Below, one piece after another: positions 56,656 to 64,000 of a stretch of 64,000 nt of DNA; position 1 is the first letter of the stretch; every line of letters begins with the position of its first letter. Made by a program: the position numbers and the translations under genes. This DNA comes from an uncultured Bacteroidales bacterium (GTDB lineage: Bacteria > Bacteroidota > Bacteroidia > Bacteroidales > UBA932), in the NCBI GenBank assembly GCA_944326325.1, contig CALVDQ010000001.1, positions 248,001 through 312,000 of the forward strand. The letters run 5' to 3'. The notes under the pieces are model-generated. The model worked only from the letters and a program-made list of their open reading frames with translations. It made no database searches and was not told the origin of the DNA.

Positions 56656-58590
56656 CTATAAAAGTTCTATTGTAAATCTGTAGACTATGCTTCCTTCCCA
56701 CCACATGGAGAAATTCGTTCCCCAGAGATTGTTGTAGAGGCAGAAATGTATGCCCTGGCTCAGGTCAGGGAGCCTGGTGGAGTAGTTCAGCGCGTCCCTT
56801 TCACCTACCGACAGCAGAGGAGCGTCGTAGGATGTGATCCTGTATGTGCCTTTGTCTGTCTTAACATCCACATACCTGTCAATACCGTGCATCTGCCTGT
56901 TTCCGCCAGGGACCACGTCCATCAGGTCTACAGGGCTTCCGGTCTTCTCTGCAACCACACCAAGGATGTTCCCGAGGTTGAACGAGAGCCAGTATGCCTC
57001 AGGCATCCTGTTGGCAGGCTTGTCGAGGATGGCTACCCTCAGTTCTGTCTTCTTGCCGGAAGCGTCGGTGGTGTATTCCATCGCTACCCTTCCAGGGAGG
57101 ACTCCAGGGTTGACCTTGTCGCTTGCAGGGAATCCGAATTCGCAGGATGTCCTGTTGCCTTTGACTGCGCTTCCGGTCACTTCAGCCTCGAGTGTCGCGC
57201 TTTTCGCCTCGCTGTTCTCTATGCCCGGCTTGCCGTTGTCCTCGAGAGCCCATTTGATCTTCTTCCTGAGGTATGCGTCGTGGAATTCGTCGTAGTCCTT
57301 CTGGGAGAAGCTCTGGTATGCTATCGTACATGGAAGCTCCAGGTTCTTCGCCTGCCTGCCCTTGACGATGATCTCTTCAGGATGTTCGATAGGCTCTATC
57401 GCTTCCCTGGCTTCTTCCTGGAGGTTTTCAGGAAGAAGGGCTATGGCTTTGCCGATGTTGTCGTCGAGCTCTTTCCAGGACTGCTCCATGAGCTTGAATT
57501 CCGGCAGGGACCTCGAAGCGTTGAACTTGTCGAGGTCGTAGATGTCGTAGTGCTTGAGGAAAGTCTTGGTGTCCATTCCCCAGGTGTGTTCCCCGATCAT
57601 CCCGAGACGGATTGCGAACTCCGTTGCGACGTCGCTTCCTGCCTCGATCCTGCCTTCTTCAAGCCACTGCGAGAAGAGCCTTGACAGCGCCCTGAACTCA
57701 GCCATACGCACCGGCGAGCTTCCGTAGCCGTATATCCAGGTGTCACCTATCTCGGAAGTGACTACAGGAAGGTCTTTCTTCATCTTCAGAAGGTCCTCGG
57801 CCACGTTGTTCAGAGTGGAGGCCTCTAGTTCGGCGTTAGGGTAGCGCTCGCGCAGCGTCCTGTATATGTCCTTTACCTGGGCAAGGGTGTGAGGCCCGTG
57901 GTTGTCGTTGGTGAAGTTTATCGACACCGCGATCTCTCCGCCCGGCAGAATCATGTCTTCTCCGTATGTCTTCTGGTACATCAGCATGACATCTTTTCCG
58001 GATGCAAGGTCTTTCCATACGCATACAGGAGGCACATCAGGCACTGTGGCGGCAGAGTTCACGCCGATGTGCAGGAAAACCATCCCTGCATCGGCGAGGA
58101 TCGGCACGATGCTGCGGGTATGTCCCGGTACGTCAGTCATCTTCGCCGCAATGGTCTTCTTCCCGAACTGCTTGTCGAGCTTTGCCGAGAGCTCGAGCAT
58201 TTCGGAGAACATGGCCTTGTTCAGGGATTCGGACTCCACAGTGTACGGGACTCCGTTCCAGACTATGTCCCCGCGTCCTATGGCCTCTTTCAGGTCTTTC
58301 ACGGCTTCAGGCGAGGCCTGTTTAAGATACGCGTCCACGAGCCATGCTCCTGTGGTCCATACGTACCTCTCTTCCGCTCCGCTCTTCCGCAGTTCGTCTG
58401 CCACTGCGAGGGCTTTAGGAATGAATTCATCTATGTATTTCTGCTCTACTCTGGAGCTGAGGTCCGTGAACCCGATGTCAAGGTGTGTCTTGAAGATGAT
58501 GTGCACTTTCCTGACCGCCGGGTCCGGGGTCTGGGCAAGGGCCGTCAGTGCGAGTGCTGCGGCGGCTATTGTCGTCAGTATTCTTTTCAT
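56656..58590 (-). CDS. GH38-like (DUF5054-type) glycoside hydrolase
   Basis: Signal peptide (MKRILTTIAAAALALTALAQ) indicates a periplasmic protein. Residues 29-160 show the alpha-mannosidase pattern: HIIFKTHLDIGFTD with the metal ligands His36 and Asp38, WNGVPYTVESES, and TDVPGHTRSIVPILADAG, where Asp153 corresponds to the GH38 nucleophile region. The rest (to 644 aa) is a mostly beta C-terminal part that I match only loosely to DUF5054. An alpha-mannosidase activity would fit the mannose kinase and isomerase genes downstream, but is not proven. It is 17 bases downstream of the LamG gene. Confidence 0.75.
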   Translation of the reverse strand: MKRILTTIAAAALALTALAQTPDPAVRKVHIIFKTHLDIGFTDLSSRVEQKYIDEFIPKALAVADELRKSGAEERYVWTTGAWLVDAYLKQASPEAVKDLKEAIGRGDIVWNGVPYTVESESLNKAMFSEMLELSAKLDKQFGKKTIAAKMTDVPGHTRSIVPILADAGMVFLHIGVNSAATVPDVPPVCVWKDLASGKDVMLMYQKTYGEDMILPGGEIAVSINFTNDNHGPHTLAQVKDIYRTLRERYPNAELEASTLNNVAEDLLKMKKDLPVVTSEIGDTWIYGYGSSPVRMAEFRALSRLFSQWLEEGRIEAGSDVATEFAIRLGMIGEHTWGMDTKTFLKHYDIYDLDKFNASRSLPEFKLMEQSWKELDDNIGKAIALLPENLQEEAREAIEPIEHPEEIIVKGRQAKNLELPCTIAYQSFSQKDYDEFHDAYLRKKIKWALEDNGKPGIENSEAKSATLEAEVTGSAVKGNRTSCEFGFPASDKVNPGVLPGRVAMEYTTDASGKKTELRVAILDKPANRMPEAYWLSFNLGNILGVVAEKTGSPVDLMDVVPGGNRQMHGIDRYVDVKTDKGTYRITSYDAPLLSVGERDALNYSTRLPDLSQGIHFCLYNNLWGTNFSMWWEGSIVYRFTIELL

Positions 58591-58607
58591 ATTCCTTATA
58601 CAGTGTC

Positions 58608-59579
58608 TTATTCAGCGTCTTTCCATGAAATTGATGTGAGTTTTGCTGTGTGGTTTCCGGTCTCGTCGAGGATTTCCGTACCCCTGTTGAGGGTGAGCGG
58701 CCAGTATCCGAGGAGACTTTCCTCGTTTCCGGCGAGGACTCCGGATGCGGCTGCATCGGCTGCGATTTCCTCGTCTGTCCTTGCGTCATCCCAGATTGCG
58801 ATGTGCTGTACGTCGCCTTCGAGGTGGCGGTCAGGGTAGCAGGCTGATGCACCGAACTGCAGGTCGTATGAGGATTCTGCCTGTTTTGTCCCGAGACCTG
58901 TGATGTCGACCTCGCGTTTACCGTCTATATAAAGGTAGGCGGCACCCTGGACGCCGTTTGCCGGGGCTTTGTAGGTTACTGCGATATGGTACCATCTGCC
59001 TGTTTCGAGTGCAGTCGCAGACCATTTTGCAGAGCCCATCCATCCTGTAGTGTACAGGGTAAACTGGATTTTCCCGGTAGAAGCCTGCGTCCTGCAGACG
59101 AATCCCTGTTTTGCGCCTTCTGTAGCGAACAGGTACCTCTGTGCCGAGAGGTCGTCGAAGCGTGCCATACATTCAATCGTATAGCCGTCTCCCATATTGA
59201 GATCAGGCTCGCTGCCGAGGTTGATGTTTGCACCGTATCCGAAGTGCGGTATACCGGCTTTTACCGTGTTCTGCCTGTAGGCTTCTATTGCACTTGTGAG
59301 AAGTCCGAGGGCGTTGCTGTATGCCTCATCGGAATCGGTATTGTTCATTATATAGTAAGCCTGGTCGATCTTCGCCTGCAGTTCCCTTTTGGAGCCTGCA
59401 GCCTGGTTTCCCTCGTCGAGACCTTCTTCCGTCGTGGCAAGAAGGTTCTCGGCTTCGGAAATCTTTTCCATCAGGAGGCTTTTTGCCTCCGTAATGATCT
59501 CGTCCTCCTGGCAGGAGACCATAGAGAATCCCCCAAGCGTCAAAATGAGACAAGCGATTATATTAAGTGTCCTTTTCAT
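58608..59579 (-). CDS. LamG-domain lipoprotein, candidate glycan-binding protein
   Basis: Lipoprotein signal with Cys23 (GGFSMVSC). A helical segment (about residues 30-110, EISEAENLLATTEEG-like) forms a stalk. From about 120 to 300 there is a concanavalin A/LamG fold: GYTIECMARFDDLSAQRYLFATEG, TGRWYHIAVTYKAPANG, AAYLYIDGKREVDI and GDVQHIAIWDDARTDEEIAADA. It lies immediately after susD, as surface glycan-binding proteins do, so it probably holds the substrate on the cell surface. No catalytic motif is seen. Confidence 0.82.
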   Translation of the reverse strand: MKRTLNIIACLILTLGGFSMVSCQEDEIITEAKSLLMEKISEAENLLATTEEGLDEGNQAAGSKRELQAKIDQAYYIMNNTDSDEAYSNALGLLTSAIEAYRQNTVKAGIPHFGYGANINLGSEPDLNMGDGYTIECMARFDDLSAQRYLFATEGAKQGFVCRTQASTGKIQFTLYTTGWMGSAKWSATALETGRWYHIAVTYKAPANGVQGAAYLYIDGKREVDITGLGTKQAESSYDLQFGASACYPDRHLEGDVQHIAIWDDARTDEEIAADAAASGVLAGNEESLLGYWPLTLNRGTEILDETGNHTAKLTSISWKDAE

Positions 59580-59616
59580 GATTTCGGTTTCTTGATTGTT
59601 CTCATATAAAAATTCA

Positions 59617-61302
59617 TCAATATCCAGGGTTCTGCCCTAATGTCGTCCAGTCAGGCATACCGTCGAACTGTACCTGAGGGATAGGCCTGAGCTTGTGGTG
59701 CTCGTCGATGTTGCCTGCGGCATCAGGATTGTACAGCCTGACACGTTCTATGAGGATGTCAAAACGGTTGAGGTCCAGCCATCTCTGCCATTCGCCTCCG
59801 AGCTCCCTTGCACGCTCCGCGAGTATGAAATCTATGTTCATGTCGCTTTCGGTCACTGTCATGGCCTGTCTCCAAGCCTCGTTCTGCTCAGGCGTACCGT
59901 CCTGGCGTATGCTTCTTGCCTCGCGGAGGGTCATGATATCCTTTGCAGCGGCTGCAAGGTCCGGATTGTCTTTCCGGATGTTGGCCTCTGCCCTGATGAG
60001 ATAGAGCTCTGCGAGCCTTATCACAGGGTATGAGCGGTCTGAGAATGTCGACATGTCTCCAGGACGGGTGTGGTCGTAGAACTTGGTCATTCCGATGAAG
60101 GTCTCCCTGTTCTTCGGTGTACCGTCCTCATTGTACATATCATCGATATCGTAGAAATTGTATCTTGTGCTGGCATAGTTCCTCATCGCATCGGATGCAG
60201 TCTCCGGATAGAGGACAAGGGCTGTGTCGACATGGACCCTTTTCTGGTTGTCCGCGAAGTTGAACTGGTCTGCGGTATCATTGTAGTACCATACCGTCTG
60301 GTGCAGTTCCCTCCATCTCAGGTCAGCCTCCTTGTCGAACAGGCTCATGTAGTATTTGGTAGGGATTGCCTTGCAGCCGCCTTTCCCTGTCCACTGGAGT
60401 TCTGTCTTCAGACCCGGGATCTTGTCGATGTTCATCGCATACCACTGCCAGTAGCTGCTGCCTGAAGAATAGGACTGGTCGCTCGAGAAGTTCGTAGTCC
60501 AGATGAACTCGTCGTTGGTCTTGTCGTCTGCCCAGAGATCGGTCAGAGATGACGAGAGCTTGAATCCGTAGGAAGGGTTGTCGATGACCTGGCTTGCCAT
60601 GTCGATTGCCTTTTCGAAGTCCTCGTGGTACAGGTACATCCTTGCCAGGAACGCCTTGACGGTAGGCATGTCTATCATTCCTGCATTTGCTGCGTCGTTG
60701 CGCTTGTCAGGTATGTTGCCGTTGTTGATGGCGCCTTCCAGGAGGGAGATTATCTCCTTGTAGAAATCCTCTTTCGTGGATCTCCTGGCTTCGAGCCCCT
60801 CTTCCCTGTCTGTGCTCATTGGAAGATAGGAGTCTCCCCAGGTCTCTGTAATCACCCAGAGGAACATCGCCCTCATGACCCTGATCTCGTCCTTGATCTG
60901 CTCTTTTTCGCTTTCATCGCGGAACGGGGTGTCGTCGATCTGTTCAAGGAACATGTTGATGTTCGCCAATGCCTTGTAGCAGTGGTTCCAGAGGCTTCCG
61001 ACATCACCGTTGTTGGCGTCGAGTCCCGAGTAGTCCGCCAGTCCGGTGTTGGTCTGGCTGTTGCCTCTGAGGAAAAGGTCGGTGCCCTGCTCTGTCATCT
61101 TGGGCCACCATTCTCCGCCGTACAGGTTGCAGATTTTCTGGTATGAAAGGTAGTACAGCGACTTGATGCCTGCCTCCTCCTCGAACACGTCCGTCGTGGA
61201 GCCGTATGACTCTTCGGTCAGGAACTGTTCGCAGCCTGTCGTTGCTGTTGCGACAGCGGCAAGTCCTAATATTATTGAAATAAACTTGTTTGAGCGTTTC
61301 AT
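59617..61302 (-). CDS. susD: SusD/RagB family outer-membrane lipoprotein (second PUL)
   Basis: The ATG at 61302 starts MKRSNKFISIILGLAAVATATTGC (lipid Cys24), while the longer open frame to 61452 overlaps susC. The family pattern is clear: FLTEESYGSTTDVFEEEAG, MRAMFLWVITETWGDSYLP, FILAERARELGGEWQRWLDLNRF and the final NPGY. It is the oligosaccharide-binding lid for the SusC barrel encoded 11 bases upstream. It shares only family-level similarity with the SusD at 29108. Confidence 0.95.
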   Translation of the reverse strand: MKRSNKFISIILGLAAVATATTGCEQFLTEESYGSTTDVFEEEAGIKSLYYLSYQKICNLYGGEWWPKMTEQGTDLFLRGNSQTNTGLADYSGLDANNGDVGSLWNHCYKALANINMFLEQIDDTPFRDESEKEQIKDEIRVMRAMFLWVITETWGDSYLPMSTDREEGLEARRSTKEDFYKEIISLLEGAINNGNIPDKRNDAANAGMIDMPTVKAFLARMYLYHEDFEKAIDMASQVIDNPSYGFKLSSSLTDLWADDKTNDEFIWTTNFSSDQSYSSGSSYWQWYAMNIDKIPGLKTELQWTGKGGCKAIPTKYYMSLFDKEADLRWRELHQTVWYYNDTADQFNFADNQKRVHVDTALVLYPETASDAMRNYASTRYNFYDIDDMYNEDGTPKNRETFIGMTKFYDHTRPGDMSTFSDRSYPVIRLAELYLIRAEANIRKDNPDLAAAAKDIMTLREARSIRQDGTPEQNEAWRQAMTVTESDMNIDFILAERARELGGEWQRWLDLNRFDILIERVRLYNPDAAGNIDEHHKLRPIPQVQFDGMPDWTTLGQNPGY

Positions 61303-61313
61303 GACTTCTCTTG

Positions 61314-64000
61314 TTAGAATTTGAGGTTTAACCCTAAGAAATAAAATGCTTCCCATGACCGCATTCCGCCCTGCTGCCTGAACTGGCTCCAGCCCCACGG
61401 GTTGTTGGTGGTGAAGTACACCCTTGCCGATTTCAGCACGTTGCCCATCCATTTTTCAGGGAAGGTGTAGCCGACAGTGATGTTGCGGATGTTGATGTAG
61501 CTGTTGTCGTAGTATCCGGTAGAGCTCATATACTTGATAGTCTGGCCTTCCACCGGTCTCGGATGACGGTTGCTCGGGTTTTCTGGTGTCCAGTAGTCGA
61601 CATTGTAGGTGTTGTGCTTGCCGAGTCCTGTGGACCATTTCCCGGTCTGGTAGCTGTCGTATGCCATCCCGCCGAATTCTCCGTAGAGGTCGATGGAGAA
61701 GTCTATGTTCTTCCAGTTGCCGCTGAGGGAGAGGGAAGCCACGAGGTCAGGTCTGTAGACGCCGAGGATGGTCTTGTCGTTCCCGTCGATGACTCCGTTT
61801 CCGTCGAGGTCGGCTACTTTGACTTCACCCGGCTCCTGTCCGTAAAGGGCGGCGAGATCCGCCTCGTCTTCCTGCCATATACCTACCTGCTTGTAGTCAT
61901 AGTAGACTCCGGTCACAGGGTAGCCTACGAAGAGGGAGTTTCCGAGGTCGACCTTGAGGTCAGGATCCTGGAGCCTCACGAGTTCCTCGACATTGCGGAA
62001 GAGGGAGAGGCTGACATTCAGGAAGGCGTCCCTTGTCTGGACAGGCACTGTGGAGAGAGTGAACTCGAAACCGCGGTTGCGGGTGTCACCGACGTTTGCC
62101 CAGGCCTTGTTGTATCCGGTTGTATAAGGGAGTTTCGTCAGGTAGAGAAGGTCGAAACTCTTGGAGTCATAGTATTCGAGGGTACCGTAGATCCTGTTGT
62201 CGAGGAATCCGAAGTCGAGACCTATGTCAAGCATCTTGTTCTTTTCCCATCCGAGGTCAGGAGTAGGACGGGTGGACGGTTCGAGTCCCGGCTTGTGCGT
62301 CGTACCGCCGTGCCCGAAGTTCACGTATGTGCTGTAGAGAGAACCGAGGGTCGAGTATGCTTTTATTGAGTAGTTACCTGTCATACCGTAGCTCGCACGG
62401 AGTTTCAGGTCGGATATCCACGGGGCATTGTTTCTGATGAAGCCCTCGTCCACGATACGCCATGCCACGGCGGCTGAAGGGAATGTTGCCCATTTGTTTC
62501 CTGTGGAGAGCTGTGATGCACCGTCTTCACGGACAGAGACTGTAGCGATATACTTGCCTGCGTATGAGTACTGTACACGTCCGACTACGGAAACCATCTG
62601 GCTCCTGGTGAACGATGAACTGATTTCCTTGGATTCGGTAAGGCGGTTCATGTTGTACCACAGGTATTTGGGGGATTCCTGGTTCTTTCCTGACATTGAA
62701 GAGGATACGTTCAGGCGGTTCTGCATCTCGTAAACTACAGTAGCGTCGATGTTGTGTTTGCCGAAATCGCGCTTGAAGTTGAGGATGTTGTTCCATACCC
62801 AGTCGCTCTTCCTCCCGTTGGTGAGGGATGCGTAGTTGACATCCTGGGCGTATGATACGCTCCTGTTGTCGTAGTATGTCCCGTGTGTGTTGAAAGACGG
62901 AGCGTACGAGAAGTTGGTCGTGAAGGTCAGGCCTTTGAAGAGGTTCACGTTGGCATATACCCTTGAATTTATCTTCCAGTTCTTGATGTTGTCTTCATAG
63001 ACTCCGTCAGCCTCGTTCATGTAAGGGTTCTTTGTGGAGTTGTCGTCGAAAGGATATTCATTGTATGACCCGTCCTCGTTGTAGATGGACGTCAGTGGCG
63101 ACATGTTCACGAAGTTGTCGGTAAGATCCGGCTTGTTCCACTGGTTTTCGTAGTACAGCCTGCTGGAAATACCGACCTTTACCCGAGGGAAGAGCTGGAG
63201 ACCGAAATCAGCGGTCATGTAGAACATGTCATCGTGGTCGTCTTTGTAGCGTCCCTGCCTGTTCTTGTAGTTGAACGCGAGTTTTGCAGTGTATTTCTTG
63301 CCGCTGGATGTCATTGTGAGGTTGTGGTTGTGCCATATCCTTAATTTGCCGAAGTAGCGGTCGTACCAGTCGGTGTCCATCTTGCCCATGTTTTCGAGCT
63401 CGTCCGGGTAGAAGATCTTGCTGTCGTCTTCAGGGGAAGACCAGACCCCGTTAGCCCTGTTAGCCTCACGGTTGAAGGCGATATATTCTTCTGCATTCAT
63501 CACGTCGAGGGTTCCGTAGTTGTTCACGCCCAGACCTACGAATCCGTCGTAGGAGATGTTGGTGGCGCCTTCCTTGGCGGTCTTTGTCGTGATGAGGATC
63601 ACACCGTTGGCTCCTTTGGCTCCGTAGATGGCGGTTGAGGAAGCGTCTTTCAGCACCTGGATTGATTCCACGTCACCAGGGTTGATGGATGAGAGCGATT
63701 CCTCGTATGGTATTCCGTCGAGGACGATGAGAGGTTCGTTGGATGCGTTCTTCGACCTTGTTCCGCGGATCCTGATGTCGCTTCCGTTAACCCTGATTCC
63801 GGCTACTCCGACAAGGCTTGTGGTGATGTCGTAGGCCGGTATCCTCTGGATTTCGTCCGAAGAAATGGATGCTACGGAACCTGTGATGTCTTTCCTTTTG
63901 GTGTAGGTATAACCGGTGACCACGGCATCGTCCAGGCCTATGGCGTCGGCTTTCATGACGACATCAATGACAGTAGAGTTCCCTACGGTCTTCTTGACCG
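61314..64000 (-). CDS. susC: SusC/RagA family TonB-dependent transporter, N-terminus beyond window edge
   Basis: The frame is open through the window edge; the bases beyond the first Met still read VGNSTVIDVVMKADAIGLDDAVVTGY, the end of a CarboxypepD_reg domain and the TonB-linked box, so the signal peptide lies outside. Plug motifs DITGSVASISSDEIQRI, EPLIVLDGIPYEESL and KDASSTAIYGAKGANGVILITTK, and a barrel ending in LGLNLKF, are normal. It is the transporter of the second PUL and the first visible gene of the operon that runs down to 52438. Confidence 0.95.
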   Translation of the reverse strand, partial: VKKTVGNSTVIDVVMKADAIGLDDAVVTGYTYTKRKDITGSVASISSDEIQRIPAYDITTSLVGVAGIRVNGSDIRIRGTRSKNASNEPLIVLDGIPYEESLSSINPGDVESIQVLKDASSTAIYGAKGANGVILITTKTAKEGATNISYDGFVGLGVNNYGTLDVMNAEEYIAFNREANRANGVWSSPEDDSKIFYPDELENMGKMDTDWYDRYFGKLRIWHNHNLTMTSSGKKYTAKLAFNYKNRQGRYKDDHDDMFYMTADFGLQLFPRVKVGISSRLYYENQWNKPDLTDNFVNMSPLTSIYNEDGSYNEYPFDDNSTKNPYMNEADGVYEDNIKNWKINSRVYANVNLFKGLTFTTNFSYAPSFNTHGTYYDNRSVSYAQDVNYASLTNGRKSDWVWNNILNFKRDFGKHNIDATVVYEMQNRLNVSSSMSGKNQESPKYLWYNMNRLTESKEISSSFTRSQMVSVVGRVQYSYAGKYIATVSVREDGASQLSTGNKWATFPSAAVAWRIVDEGFIRNNAPWISDLKLRASYGMTGNYSIKAYSTLGSLYSTYVNFGHGGTTHKPGLEPSTRPTPDLGWEKNKMLDIGLDFGFLDNRIYGTLEYYDSKSFDLLYLTKLPYTTGYNKAWANVGDTRNRGFEFTLSTVPVQTRDAFLNVSLSLFRNVEELVRLQDPDLKVDLGNSLFVGYPVTGVYYDYKQVGIWQEDEADLAALYGQEPGEVKVADLDGNGVIDGNDKTILGVYRPDLVASLSLSGNWKNIDFSIDLYGEFGGMAYDSYQTGKWSTGLGKHNTYNVDYWTPENPSNRHPRPVEGQTIKYMSSTGYYDNSYINIRNITVGYTFPEKWMGNVLKSARVYFTTNNPWGWSQFRQQGGMRSWEAFYFLGLNLKF

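Noticed and set aside
61303..61452. Longer N-terminus for the second SusD
   Set aside because: It overlaps susC and lacks a signal peptide; the ATG at 61302 gives a standard lipoprotein signal.
1..64000. tRNA or rRNA genes, insertion sequences, attachment sites
   Set aside because: No cloverleaf, rRNA segment, transposase or flanking target duplication could be recognised by eye; a covariance-model search would be needed to exclude small RNAs.

Overview
The window comes from a member of the Bacteroidota, most likely a gut-type Bacteroidales. The evidence is two SusC/SusD polysaccharide utilisation loci (PULs), a hybrid two-component system (HTCS) regulator, many lipoproteins, serine-type sulfatases, the sigma-54 regulator/lptE/TPR/secG gene order, and promoters of the form TAnnTTTG. 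Base composition is close to 50% GC. The species cannot be named from the sequence. I saw no tRNA, rRNA, CRISPR array, transposase or phage gene.

Layout. (1) 1-7656, plus strand: a run of secreted or surface proteins, namely two leucine-rich-repeat proteins (the first cut by the window edge), a subtilisin-like lipoprotein, a DUF1573 protein and a small lipoprotein. It ends at a terminator shared with the opposing malic enzyme gene. (2) 7727-17105: housekeeping. This holds a malic enzyme/phosphotransacetylase fusion, a TPR lipoprotein, the sigma-54 activator, lptE, a TPR protein, secG, and a ClpB that lacks the usual N-terminal domain. (3) 17407-48032: a large glycosaminoglycan PUL. An HTCS sensor (plus) faces a minus-strand operon of about 17 kb, which in transcription order encodes a surface PL12-type lyase, a candidate surface glycan-binding lipoprotein, SusC, SusD, a sulfatase, a PL8 lyase and a GH95 enzyme. 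From a 302-bp divergent promoter region a plus-strand operon runs the other way: GH88, PL12 heparinase, 6-O-type sulfatase and a PHP/DUF3604 protein. A terminator and a new promoter follow, then a ROK sugar kinase and a third sulfatase. (4) 48033-48424: 126-bp tandem repeats and a bidirectional terminator. (5) 48425-52411, minus strand: a cut-down S10 ribosomal operon, rplC-rplD-rplW-rplB-rpsS-rplV-rpsC, with its own promoter before rplC and a terminator after rpsC. rpsJ and rplP/rpmC/rpsQ are not at their usual places. (6) 52438-64000, minus strand: a second PUL of SusC (cut by the edge), SusD, LamG lipoprotein, GH38-like enzyme, GH79-like enzyme, ROK kinase and a long mannose-6-phosphate isomerase.

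How the genes work together. In the first PUL, surface lyase, binding protein and SusCD would cut and import heparan- or chondroitin-type chains. Periplasmic PL12 and PL8 lyases, GH88 and three sulfatases would reduce them to monosaccharides, and the ROK kinase would phosphorylate released hexosamine. Lyases of both the heparan and chondroitin type, plus a GH95 fucosidase/galactosidase, in one locus suggest a mixed or fucosylated sulfated glycan. In the second PUL, a GH38-like enzyme, a GH79-like beta-glucuronidase, a sugar kinase and mannose-6-phosphate isomerase point to a glycan with both mannose and glucuronic acid. Functional statements are inferences from families and context; motifs and positions are read from the sequence.
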